A DNA stretch of 37,011 bases from Branchiostoma floridae (lineage: Eukaryota > Chordata > Leptocardii > Amphioxiformes > Branchiostomatidae), in assembly GCF_000003815.2 (NCBI RefSeq), contig NC_049990.1, forward strand, positions 11,634,174 to 11,671,184, written 5' to 3'. The position numbers and the translations under genes were made by a program. The notes below the pieces were generated by a model, which was not told the origin of the DNA, did not search any database, and saw nothing but the letters and a program-made list of their open reading frames with translations. Of the stretch, positions 23,001 through 33,515 are shown one piece after another. The first letter of the stretch is position 1, and each line of letters begins with the position of its first letter.

Positions 23001-25030
23001 ATTTTTCTTCCTCAAATAGTTGGTCTCGGTCGCGGGCAAAAAATCACTGCAGGTATGTACCATGGAATCAGAAATCCAATTGCCCTTTACCCGGCACCGT
23101 TTTCTACCGTATCCCCGCGTGCTGTTTCTGTCTGGCATGTCACGGGAAAATAGGGATTTACTCGAAACATGTTGACATGATCCGCGAGACAGTTGTCAAG
23201 ACTAAACAGTGCATCATACACAACACCAGGCAGCCAAATCGAATCGTGTTTGTAAACATGGATGAATTAAACTTCCATACCGCCCACAAGACGTACAGAG
23301 CTATTTTACAGAACGCGGTTTTGACAAAAATGTTTCTGTACATGTACAGAACACGATAGGTGGAAGACTGTGACTTACCTCCGAAAAAGACGTTAGAGCA
23401 AACGCAGCCGCAATATGAACCGCAAGGTCACGATCGCGGAGAAGGCATTCGTTCTAAGTGGTGCGATGTATCTACCTACCATATGGGCGGAAATCCTCCA
23501 CGCAAGGCGACAAACACGAGCCCGGCGGTCTGCTTGCGTTCCCGTCGGTTTTGCAAATATTTTTGGCCTGCCCCGCGCATTGTAGACATTGCTGGACCGC
23601 ATGCGATACCCGGGACCTTTCACCGGCCAGTCAGGTCGAAAATAACATCCCTTACGTACCCAGCCAGTTGGGATCGACACACCCGCCTGAGTTACTGACC
23701 TCAATTCTAACAGCCAAAAATGAAGTTTGAAAAGTTACAATGATCGGAAATCTCTTACCGGTCCCTGCACGATGATCATAGACACCGGGCGTACATGTGT
23801 GACTGCTCGGCGGCGTCTGACTGCTTACCTCCCGACGACATCCCACCAGAAACGCCCGTCTTGCGCTCTACGAGCCCGTGATACCCTGGATAACAAGTTA
23901 AAAATCAGTTGTGACATAACACTGGCAATGCACGGAAGTCAGGCTACATTGTCTGAACGAGACCTGAACAAATCTTGGGCGCTTACCGGTTTTAATTAAT
24001 GTATGGAGGGGTGCAGCAATGGCAATCTATATCCCTCCCAACTATATGGGATTTCCTAATGGTCTGTCTCTGGGGGGAGTAAAAATGGAAATGCAATTGC
24101 TTTATCTCGAGCTTCATCAAAGGTGGTTCAAAAACATAAATGTGCACCACGAAGATTCCGTTTCAACAATCATTAGCGCTGGATGAAAGTAGATTGGTGT
24201 TTATTAACGGCATGACCCGAGACGCGTTCGTTTGAATTGGTGTTGATTTCCCATCATCCTTTGTGCCTTGCCTGCACCCCCCCCCCTCTCTACCATCCGC
24301 ACGAGATATTGATTATACTATTGGCTATCTTTTCCCTGTTTGAAGGAGCTTTGGTGTTGGAGATGACTCTATCGTGCTGGGGGCTTTGATGGACGTGCTG
24401 CCTTTGTACTTTACTCAACAGTAAGATAGTGCCGATCTAATCTGATTATTCACCCAATGTGGTAACGCAAACACTTGCAATGGAAGAAGAAAGAGCAATC
24501 TTGATGTGATTCTAGCGTTAACGGTTGAACGGAAATGAAAAGGAAGAACAGATCAAGATAATACCTCATTATTATCAAGGACAAATGAAAGCTTCTTGCA
24601 TTAACACTAATGTTTTGATTGTATTGTTAGAGTACTATCCTATTATAGCACGTAGATTTTTTAAATAGTACACAAGATGACAACAATTGGCATATTTGAT
24701 TCTTGCAATTAGGGCAAACCTTTTTTTAGCGCACTTATTAAAACTTTGAAATAATGTTGGTTTGTGTTGTACAGAAATTAGCAAGGAGCTCCATCTAGCG
24801 GTTGTAAGTGGTCATCCACTTTGATGTTCCCGTTTATAATGATGCATCGACCAATCATTCTGTTGGGATTGTTTTTGAAGCTTCGAACAACGGACGACTG
24901 TAATTGAGATCACTTGAACTCTTACAATGGTTATACTGTGTTGAGAGAGATACCGTTGATCAATTCTATCATTTTTCTATCAGATTTAAAGAATATTGTC
25001 GATAAATATGATGTATTAAAATAATTTCAG
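17030..25030. other. Non-coding interval, no gene recognised
   Basis: Eight kilobases without a recognisable exon. The longest frames (minus 21874-22299, 141 codons; minus 21270-21596; several overlapping frames on both strands at 23360-24000) match no family I know and lack supporting splice sites. The 23.36-24.0 kb stretch is richer in C and G, which lengthens frames on all strands and is a weak argument for coding. A single-copy CRE (TGACGTCA) lies at 20781-20788. Confidence 0.5.
20425..20645. repeat. Degenerate foldback repeat with GCGAAC motifs
   Basis: TGTTCGCGGTGGTTTT near the left end is mirrored by repeated CGCGAACTTAAAACC-like and CGCGAACACGCC-like segments at 20570-20605. The arrangement resembles an old MITE. 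Boundaries are approximate. Confidence 0.45.
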
Positions 25031-25275
25031 ATCATCATCATTCTAACACTGTTAACGCTAGTTCACCTTTATCCGGTAACCTATTGTCGTTGTTTATAAA
25101 GACTGGCTATTTAGGGACATCAATTCAAAGGACTGTGGTTTTAAATTTTAATATTTCAAAGTACATGTATTGCAGAAAACATTCGACTTGATACTTCTAA
25201 ATGCATTATCTTTAAATATAACGGGTATAGTTTACCCCACGGATAAAAGTGAACTAGCGTTAGAGTGATGATGCT
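25031..25275. mobile_element. MITE, copy 1
   Basis: The ends are inverted repeats. AACGCTAGTTCACCTTTATC on the left (from about 25055) is matched by the inverted GATAAAAGTGAACTAGCGTT on the right (to about 25261). The outer CATCATCATTCTAAC / GTTAGAGTGATGATG arms extend the repeat. The interior matches copies at 25954 and 31234, including GGGACATCAATTCAA shared with the third. No coding capacity. Confidence 0.8.
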
Positions 25276-25488
25276 CTCAAATTTGAGGATTACCGTAACT
25301 TTAAATCCGCCCACGGGCGCATTATCTTTATCAGTCAGCTGTTGAGGAAATGGTGGAACCTCCGTAATGTCGCTTTTATCACGGTACGTTAACGTGGAGG
25401 ATCCCACTCTAACCTCCATTTGACGTATCATCTCAATACCTATCGGTGGATTACTGCTATAAGACGAGACGAATATCAAGTAGGGAGG
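25276..25488 (-). pseudogene. Doubtful orphan exon, unknown family
   Basis: On the minus strand a good splice acceptor (..AGTTTTACTTTTCAG, AG at 25489-25490) is followed by about 70 codons without a stop, with protein-like composition. They begin PPYLIFVSSYSSNPPIG and contain MEVRVGSSTL. The EVRVG turn is reminiscent of F-type lectin or discoidin-like galactose-binding domains, but too little is present to assign it. No convincing donor was found: the frame runs straight into MITE copy 1, and no partner exon was recognised. It may be a remnant exon, a real exon of an unseen gene, or chance. Confidence 0.25.
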
Positions 25489-25953
25489 CTGAAAAGTAAA
25501 ACTAGCGCAATGATGCGTGCGATCATAACATTCCGTCCATCCATCCATCCGTCCGAGAGAGAAAAAAACTTTACTGTATTCAATGTTCAAGCAGTCTAGA
25601 TGGTTCCGTCTCTGAGAAAGATAGAACATAATTCTTAAGTATTAAAAAAGTCCAAACTTTCAAAATAAGCCGTTCACGTGACAGAAATGCTGAAGTGTAC
25701 ATTGATCGGTCAAAAATAACCACTGCTCAAGAAAAGGAAAGACTTGACAAAGAGAATAACATTAGCTATGCTGTCATTTAGACTGCTTATGGTATATCAA
25801 ACCAGATTTATATTAATATTTCTGCTTCTTTGTATAACACCCACGGGAACATTTTATTAACAAAATGGTCCAGAGAAATTGCAGAGCTTTGCCAACACGT
25901 ACCAATACAATTCAGATCCATCAGTCTCTTGACTTTCGTTCTTACAGTTATCG

Positions 25954-26173
25954 TTATAACTAGCCAACCTTGATCCGCGGGGTAACCTATATCCGTTTTT
26001 CAAACAGGGTATTTAAGGATATCACGTCAACGGGAAGTGTTTTCAAACTATGCAATATTTTGGAAAGATTGCAATTTGAAACCACCGTTTGTCGACTTGA
26101 TATCCTTAAATGGAGGTTTTTGTAAAAACAACGACTATAGATTACCTCACGGATAAAGGTTAACAAGTGTTAT
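25954..26173. mobile_element. MITE, copy 2
   Basis: The left end TTATAACTAGCCAACCTTGA with CCGCGGGGTAACCTATATCC is mirrored on the right by GATTACCTCACGGATAAAGG and TTAACAAGTGTTAT. It is about 220 bp, the same family as 25031-25275, and only 0.7 kb from it. Confidence 0.8.
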
Positions 26174-26463
26174 GTTGTGCAGTGGCATCCTGCGTGGGCA
26201 CAGAGAAAACAAATCGCCCGTCAACGCTTCTGCTTTTCGTAAAATATATCAGATACTGACAAGGGGAGCGATCAAGTAACATATTATTGATAAGACGGAT
26301 ACAGAAATCGGCTACTTTTCTGCTAACCATGGTTCAGCTGACAAACGTTGGAAACCGTGTCCTTCATTTGACCCTTGACCTTCGTTCCAACAGGTCCCTG
26401 GGGACGACTCCGTCTCCATTTTGAAACTGCGACAGCTGAGGCTCTCTGTCCCAGAGTGATTAC

Positions 26464-26684
26464 TTATCTGTGATCCCCTTCGGTTGAATTACGCTCTCCG
26501 CTAAAATTAGATTGCACGGGATTTCGCGGGGACTTAAGCAGAGGTTTCATATGCGCACCCTGAGGTGTGCAGATTAGACATGTCGAGATAAACCGTTTTT
26601 ATCTGTCTTAATCTGAAAGTAAAAGCGACGCCAGAAGGCCTTTTTATCTTCCATTGCGTTAGTGATAAAGTCTTATAAAGATAG
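26464..26684. promoter_or_regulatory. Cluster of six GATA-factor sites
   Basis: WGATAR motifs occur at 26464-26469 (TTATCT), 26587-26592 (AGATAA), 26599-26604 (TTATCT), 26644-26649 (TTATCT), 26663-26668 (TGATAA) and 26679-26684 (AGATAG), with another, GATAAG, at 26289-26294. Under equal base composition about 0.4 would be expected in 220 bp. Such density is typical of GATA-dependent enhancers; function is inferred. Confidence 0.45.
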
Positions 26685-27930
26685 CATGACCAAAGCTTTT
26701 AGAGGAAGAAAAAGGGTTCATTGCTCACATTTAATGTTTCGCTTTAGAAATGGCTTCTTTAACGATGTTTTCCTGAAATTCTATCATCTGATGTAACTAC
26801 ATCAAATTTGTGTTAATTTCATGTATGTTTTGGTGGGATTCTTTGCCTTTAATTCGATTGAACTGGAGGGATTTCTTAGTAAATCGCTATTTTTGTCACC
26901 GAACTGTCACTGGGAATTATTCGGTTAGACCCGCTTTATGCAACTTCTAGCTTAAGGAGTGTGGTAAAAGGGTATAACGTCTGTGTTATTTTGCCGTGAT
27001 TGCAAACCATGTGAGTGTATCGGCGGTTAAGGAAGCGGTGACATTCCTTTGCTAGTTTTATGCTACGGATGCCCTGTCCTTGGTACTGAAGAACCTTCCG
27101 TTCATCTGTGGTATGGGATTATTCTAAAAATGTCATGAAACAGGTAGGTAAAAAATGGGTGTAGTGCAATGAAATATAAAGTGTTGCTATATGGCCTGTT
27201 TAATATTTGTGGTCAGGATTAGGAAAGTGCAATGATAACGGGAACAACTTTAAGCCGCAAGCCATTTCAATCATATTGTTGCAAAAGCCATAGTTCAGGT
27301 TTGACTGATTCTGAAATAAGAACACTTACGTGTATATCTTCTTCTTTTTTTCTAGCTTCTTCTTCTTAACCTGGAATTAACCGGTCCTAAGAAACGTTAC
27401 TGTTACCACACAATGAAAAGTTAAAAACCCTAACATTTTCACGAGGATGTATGTTCAAACTTAGTATTTATCATATCATATTGCACTTGTACGTACCACG
27501 CCTTTTTAGCAATACATTCTTCAGGCTCGTACGTACAAATGTAACAATTACGTACTTTGTCGACGTATCTATTAATGAATTGGATGTTTAAAACTAGTTC
27601 AACCTACCTTCTGTTCGATTGTGTCAATTTTCCATATCCTTTACGGTACGCAGGAAAGACGGTTGTAAGATGCACCGCTTGTAGACGAGTCCAGGACGCC
27701 ACGCTTGTAACACGTACGGTCGTTTTCGCAGCTGGCTCGGGCCCTGAAAGTGTGATTAAAAACCCTGCCTGTCCGAAAATTTAATCTAACTCGCGAGGAA
27801 AATTGGGTTGCGAGGGACGAGAGGGTTTGACTGCAATCGATGCCCCCGCGTTAATCAACAGGATTGACCCGGTATGTTTCTGTTATCAGGACCGGTGTGG
27901 TCACTTTGTGGTCGGGTGGGGAGGGGGCAC

Positions 27931-28163
27931 GTCTGGAGTTGTCATCAATTTGTGATCCTGACACGGATGAAGAAACCGGGTCTAGGGGGCATGGGAGGGG
28001 GGCAGCAGAGGTCAAATCTGGTGGTTAGACGGATTATTGATACAAACGTCATCTTTCAGGCTAATGTCACGTTTCTAAGCCGGGGCCCGACCGGGCTGTT
28101 TGTAGAAACTAAAACGAAATGTCAAGTCTGGAGTTGTCATTAATTTGTGATCCTGACACGGAT
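27931..28163. repeat. 38-bp direct repeats 195 bp apart
   Basis: A 38-bp segment starting GTCTGGAGTTGTCAT occurs at 27931-27968 and 28126-28163 with one mismatch. The sequence between is G-rich and not obviously duplicated, so this is not a simple tandem array. Confidence 0.9.
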
Positions 28164-29852
28164 TGCTTACGTAAAAATAGAAATGTATACGTAAAGATAT
28201 ACAGAAATAATACTCACGAATGTTCTATTTGCGTTTCGTACCCACAAATATTCTATTTACGCTTTGGTGGCTTTCATATGATACTTGTCTGTTCCCCAAA
28301 GCTGCCAAGCCGGGCCTAGCATTGGAAATGTGACGTAGGTCATATGAATGCAGTGTGCCTATGCAGGCGGTTAGCGACCACGCCTCTGGAACTAGCTAGA
28401 GAATAGAAGCCGTGCGTTGAAAAACCTGGCTGTGTCCATGTCGCTCACTCCAGATACACACTACTCGTCGTGTACTCTCCTTTAGGACGGGGCGTTAAGC
28501 CGTGGTCCATTGTTCATTGTGCTTGTGGGAAAGAGCTAAGGGAATTTCTCCTTGACAATGAAGCTGTTATACAGTATAAAAAGCACATTTCTGCTCCATC
28601 ACAACCAGTGAAAGAATAGCTCTTCAGTGAGCTAAACGGGTCACTTTCACTTTTCTATAACTTATACTCATTCATAAAAGTGAAATTCATTTGCGTAGAG
28701 TCTAATTACAAACATATGTATTGATTAGGGTGAAAGGATCGAAGGCTTGGAATAGACTGATTGATAGAAAGAGAGGCATAGGAGGGGATGAAAACAAGGG
28801 AGTAGGGAAAGAAATAAATCAAATTGAGTTTATACAGACAATGGGAGGCTATTCGCTTAATAGTTTGTAAATCTTTACATATTCATTTGAACATATTAAT
28901 TGTGGACTCATGCAGATTGTAGATACATATCTAAGTGTGCTGTATGCATACTTTGCCCGAATAATGTTGTATCTCGGTCAGGAACTTACAATATAATAAT
29001 CTTCATATCATAGATTTGCAAAAGTCGTCAGCAATTTTGTATAAATCTTTATTCTTTGTCCCGCGAAAATAGCTTTATCGCTGTTGTTGAGAGTACATTA
29101 CATTATAAACATGGTACAGACAGTATCAAATACCTCATTCATTAGATTTAAACAACAATACAATATTTCTGACGGCATAGTTTGACTACGCTTCCTTACT
29201 AAGTTACGTCCAGGTAAGGGTGGGTTCAATAATCTTAATCTGTGACATTAAGACGGTGATTGGACTTATCACATGCACTGTATAAAGTATGTAGAAATAA
29301 CGTTATATGCATGTACTTTATCATGCAAGGCCGTTAAAACAGAAATGTAGCCAACGGCGCCGGCGTTGTCACTCATAAAATGGCACAACGTATACGTATA
29401 TGACAAGAAACAGACAGCTGAATTGACTCTACCTACATTTAACAGTATAGTATCAAGCCTCCTCAAAATTCCTATGAAAATGCTGTGTTTTATTCGATTA
29501 TCAACCTAACTTAAAAAGCTTATTGTATCCCTAGCCTTTGCAGGGGGGGGGGCGTCAACCGCTTACAGGAATATAAGATTTTCAATTTGACAACAACGTA
29601 ATAAAAACGAAGCATTTTGAAGTAAAATTGTGCCCGTACAACGTATATCAGTATCATAATCTAATGACAATATCTAGAAAATAAGTGTATGATAATTCAG
29701 TTCTACATTTTGAACAGTATTGTTGGATTACTTTGCCTGAAATCTAAAGAAAAGAACAAAGAAAAAAATCCCCATTAAACACAACATTGATTTTTGTGGG
29801 CCTAACCTCTCCAGCTCACATCAATGCTCCTAGAGGGGTCTGCCATATTTCT

Positions 29853-29866
29853 GTCGCTATGGTGAC
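29853..29866. promoter_or_regulatory. X-box (RFX)-like palindrome
   Basis: GTCGCTATGGTGAC is a close match to the RFX X-box pattern GTNRCC-RGYAAC in both half-sites. No adjacent gene was recognised. Confidence 0.25.
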
Positions 29867-30274
29867 GTCTCTATTGTGGCGGAATGGTTACAAGTGGGAG
29901 GTTCGCAGCGATATTTCTGTCAAGAACACAATGCCAATAGGGCCATGCGACCTTAAAAAACCTCAAACCTATTACTTATCAATAGAACGTCGTGCAAATT
30001 GTACACGTGTTACTCTCTGATGTATATATAATCCTTGCACAAATTACATTGTATTTCTCTGCCGAGGTTAGCCCTTGATAATAGCTAACAGCTAGTTGGG
30101 CAACCTTGGCTATATTTACAACAGAACGAATACAATAAATATAAAATCCTTACATTTAGCCCTTGATCAACAAATTAAACACATACATATAACCCCAGTC
30201 ACATACTGACATTGTCAACGAATTATCAATGAATCATTCACAATTCTGACCACAAAAGGTAGACAATAGGGTAT

Positions 30275-30280
30275 TTTATT
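30275..30280 (-). terminator. Candidate RASL10 poly(A) signal
   Basis: AATAAA on the minus strand, about 310 nt after the RASL10 stop codon. It is the first canonical signal I found downstream. Confidence 0.4.
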
Positions 30281-30589
30281 CTAATGGCAGTACTATTTTC
30301 TTTGGATAATGTAAATTTAAGATAAATATTTGATGATAAAACATGAAAGACAATGACGAAACCTTGCAAACATATACTTAACGTCTTTCTTATTAAGATA
30401 GGTGATCTCTGACGTTCTAGGATATTAATAAAGACAAAAGACACTTGCAATGTATCAAGTGAACGTTCCCATAACAGCAATAGATGACGAATGTCAATCA
30501 TCGGATGGAAATAGGCCACGCACGGTGTCAAAGGGTTAGAGCAGTAGTGCGCCACCGCCATCTAGCGATTATTTAGCAAACTACTACAG

Positions 30590-30814
30590 CTACATTACCC
30601 TGCATCTGTTCCGCATCATGTTGCCGTTGAGCCGTACAGAGGTGGCGATGTTCTTGTTCCCGCCGTAAACAACGTTTTTCATCAGTTCCTTGAACAAGAA
30701 CGTGACGTGCCAGTTGTACTTGGCCGAACACTCTATGTAGCCACACTTCCACGTCTTCCGGACCAAGTTGGCGACGTCTCGACGGGGAACCACGCGGTGA
30801 TCTGCGAGATCTCG
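30590..30814 (-). CDS. RASL10: RASL10 Ras-like GTPase, last exon
   Basis: This 225-nt exon has an acceptor ..TCACTTGCAG (AG at 30815-30816) and a TAG stop at 30590-30592. It encodes 74 residues from RDLADHRVVPRRD to the C-terminus. Joined to the upstream exon it completes the G4 motif NKRD. The run TWKCGYIECSAKYNW contains G5 (SAK) and is a hallmark of RASL10A/B; the basic tail ending NRCRVM matches the RASL10 C-terminus. CRVM fits a CAAX box ending in Met, which favours farnesylation and membrane anchoring. RASL10 proteins are poorly characterised Ras-family GTPases. The intron entering it falls exactly between codons, inside G4. Confidence 0.92.
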   Translation of the reverse strand, partial: RDLADHRVVPRRDVANLVRKTWKCGYIECSAKYNWHVTFLFKELMKNVVYGGNKNIATSVRLNGNMMRNRCRVM

Positions 30815-31233
30815 CTGCAAGTGATCGAGAATAGGGAATCACAACAAATTGTTGACATCAGCTGGTCATTTGTAGTTTTCACAGAGACAGGAAAGAAAAC
30901 TTCGCAAAAGTTATTGATAACTAGCTTTCATTTTCTCTCTGGATATGATATGATTATACCTAATTAGGTAAAAGTGTGAGTGGTCACTAGGTAAAAATTT
31001 TCTCTAACGTTATATGTTTTCAGATTTCACCTAAAGTGATCTAAAAACACTGTTAACGTATGTAAAACCGAACGGCATCGGTTGTTTTCAATATTGTGTT
31101 TGATTACACATTGCACAAAAGCAATTTTCTATTGGAACAGAAGTTAATGAGGACAGCATGTTAGAAAACGATGAACGGTTACCCGAAATACAACATCATT
31201 TTTTTCTCTGTTTTATTTGCAAATAGGAATGAT

Positions 31234-32249
31234 TAACACTAGTCTGCCTTTATACGCAAGGTAACCTATTGCTGTTGTCGTAAATAAAACAGGATATTTA
31301 GGGACATCAATTCAACATATCATTGTTTTAAATTTCAATGTTTTCAAAACTACAGTTTTGGAAAATATGCAACTAATACACGGATANNNNNNNNNNNNNN
31401 NNNNNNNNNNNNNNNNNNNNNNNNNNNNNNNNNNNNNNNNNNNNNNNNNNNNNNNNNNNNNNNNNNNNNNNNNNNNNNNNNNNNNNNNNNNNNNNNNNNN
31501 NNNNNNNNNNNNNNNNNNNNNNNNNNNNNNNNNNNNNNNNNNNNNNNNNNNNNNNNNNNNNNNNNNNNNNNNNNNNNNNNNNNNNNNNNNNNNNNNNNNN
31601 NNNNNNNNNNNNNNNNNNNNNNNNNNNNNNNNNNNNNNNNNNNNNNNNNNNNNNNNNNNNNNNNNNNNNNNNNNNNNNNNNNNNNNNNNNNNNNNNNNNN
31701 NNNNNNNNNNNNNNNNNNNNNNNNNNNNNNNNNNNNNNNNNNNNNNNNNNNNNNNNNNNNNNNNNNNNNNNNNNNNNNNNNNNNNNNNNNNNNNNNNNNN
31801 NNNNNNNNNNNNNNNNNNNNNNNNNNNNNNNNNNNNNNNNNNNNNNNNNNNNNNNNNNNNNNNNNNNNNNNNNNNNNNNNNNNNNNNNNNNNNNNNNNNN
31901 NNNNNNNNNNNNNNNNNNNNNNNNNNNNNNNNNNNNNNNNNNNNNNNNNNNNNNNNNNNNNNNNNNNNNNNNNNNNNNNNNNNNNNNNNNNNNNNNNNNN
32001 NNNNNNNNNNNNNNNNNNNNNNNNNNNNNNNNNNNNNNNNNNNNNNNNNNNNNNNNNNNNNNNNNNNNNNNNNNNNNNNNNNNNNNNNNNNNNNNNNNNN
32101 NNNNNNNNNNNNNNNNNNNNNNNNNNNNNNNNNNNNNNNNNNNNNNNNNNNNNNNNNNNNNNNNNNNNNNNNNNNNNNNNNNNNNNNNNNNNNNAAATAC
32201 ACTGTTTTAATATAACGGATATAGGTTACCCCCGCGGATAAAGGTGAAT
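31234..32249. mobile_element. MITE, copy 3, interrupted by gap
   Basis: The left part (31234-31386) matches copy 1 closely (GGTAACCTATTG, ATTTAGGGACATCAATTCAA). The right part (32195-32249) ends with the inverted terminus GGTTACCCCCGCGGATAAAG. Together they already make about 208 bp of an element that is 210-220 bp in the other copies, so only about 35 bp should be missing, not 808. The right end meets the RASL10 splice donor (32254-32255). Confidence 0.75.
31387..32194. other. Assembly gap (808 N)
   Basis: A run of N inside MITE copy 3. The size is likely an estimate, unless another insertion is nested there. Confidence 0.99.
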
Positions 32250-32255
32250 ACATAC

Positions 32256-32442
32256 CTTGTTACCCACGATGACGACAGGCACTTCCTGTGACAGAGCCGT
32301 TCGGCGCGTCTCTATGATCTGTTCCCGTAACAGTTTGATGTACTCAAAGCTGTCTCTACAGCTGATGTCGTACACCAGGATGAACGCGCGCTCGTTTCGG
32401 GACCCCAAGACCTGGAAGTCGTGGAAATCCTGCCAATCGTGC
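32256..32442 (-). CDS. RASL10: RASL10 Ras-like GTPase, internal exon
   Basis: This 187-nt exon lies between acceptor ..ATGTCTTGCAG (AG at 32443-32444) and donor AACAAG|GTATGT (GT at 32254-32255). It enters in phase 2 (one base completes a codon) and encodes 62 residues ending VPVVIVGNK. AFILVYDISCRDSFEYIK closely matches the RASL10B core (ILVYDIC..DSFEYVK), which is the Ras-fold beta-4/alpha-3 region, and GNK begins the G4 guanine-binding motif completed by the next exon. The expected upstream exon(s), with the P-loop GxxxxGKS and the switch regions, were not found in 32443-37011 and may lie in the N gap 33516-33927 or beyond the right edge. The exon reads openly from its acceptor, with no sign of a pseudogene. 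Confidence 0.92.
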
Positions 32443-32603
32443 CTGCAAGACATGAAGAAGAAAATATTGAGAAAAAAAATAGAAAATAGAAGAAGATCAC
32501 TTTCTTAGGGAAGTAAAAGAGGCCATTTACATCAGAGCCCATCAACCTTTCCTCAACAGAGACCGGGGCCGATACCGACTTCCAAGTACCTTTGATCCAT
32601 TGC

Positions 32604-32620
32604 TGACGTCACACTTCCGG
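32604..32620. promoter_or_regulatory. CRE next to perfect ETS site
   Basis: TGACGTCA (32604-32611) and ACTTCCGG (32613-32620, an ETS consensus CCGGAAGT on the minus strand) are 1 bp apart, about 160 bp upstream of the RASL10 internal exon. It could mark an internal promoter. Confidence 0.35.
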
Positions 32621-32639
32621 TCTGGATGTGTGACATCGG

Positions 32640-33128
32640 CTTTGTGTATCTGTATCTGTAGCTATATAGCCAGTATAACCACCCATCGGTGTAACACAGC
32701 AGCTTCGCAGGCACGCGGCGCGGCAGCAGCTGGTTATATTACACTGAACGACCCGTCACACCTAACTTTTGCACATCCATCTGCAAACGCTCTTTGATGA
32801 TATCCCAACGAAAATGCCTCTACTGTGCTTGGTGATAACAAATTTCACTCCATGATAGTTCTGGGAAAATACGGATTTTTAAACACATCAATCGCATAGG
32901 TTGGTAACTTTGGTACTTGAAGGCGTGATGACCATTCCTTGTTCTTTTTGGGGCTGGTATGAGATACTTATCAGTCGGTACGTCCACCAGTTTGTTGGTC
33001 ATTTTGTACATCATGCAAAGTCTAAACAGTTTCTGTCTGTTTTTCAGTGTCATCCACTGCAGGTCTGTTTTCATTTTGATAACAATAGCATCCGCGTTGT
33101 AGGTGTTTGTGCAGAATCTTGCAGCTTG
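32640..33128 (-). mobile_element. 3' end of a non-LTR retrotransposon (LINE)
   Basis: The minus-strand translation QAARF..DLQWMTLKNRQ, then MMYKMTNKLVDVP, PYFPRTIME and PSTVEAF, follows the conserved C-terminal tail of jockey/CR1/L2-type reverse transcriptases (AARF, LxWxxLxxRR, MMYKxxNxLVDVP, FFPRTIxxWN). It is broken: a frameshift lies near 32880, TGA (32855-32857) replaces the expected Trp codon, and stops occur just upstream of 33128. The frame ends with TAA at 32734-32736. The following GC-rich 3'UTR includes GCCGCGTGCCTGCGAAGC (32702-32719 on the minus strand), found again at 34339. It is a 5'-truncated, dead copy. Confidence 0.8.
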
Positions 33129-33515
33129 ATTCTATACCCTTTATTTACGTCTTTTCCGAAGGGATCTATTGAAGGCGATAGAAAGACGACCTACTTACGT
33201 CTGTCATAGAAGAAACCCTGCGGCGATTCCTTCCCATTTTAATAATCACACTCCTTCCGCGCCCACAAAATGTTAACGTTTCTTTCATCCGAAATTCGTT
33301 CAAATCTTTTAAAAAAAACAGTATACCCGACGGGAACGTGTCAAATATTTTCTGGAGTCTGTCTAGTCAATCTGTCTAGTCTTTCTGACACCCAACACTA
33401 GTACTCTAATAAAAACTTTCAGCCGGAAAATGTTGCGATTTTCCGGTCAAAATTCATCCAGAATCCTCCTCACGGGATGGCTTTAAACAACTCTAACTAC
33501 AAAGTAATATGTGTG

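Larger units (their letters stand above)
26174..30274. other. Non-coding interval upstream of RASL10 3' end
   Basis: No exon was recognised. It contains the GATA cluster, a direct repeat pair and an X-box-like site, listed separately. Plus-strand frames at 27557-27784 and 27874-28143 lie in GC-richer DNA and resemble no family. Confidence 0.45.

Noticed and set aside
23360-24000. Several overlapping frames of 64-112 codons on both strands
   Set aside because: Explained by locally higher GC content. No family resemblance, no consistent frame and no convincing splice pattern.
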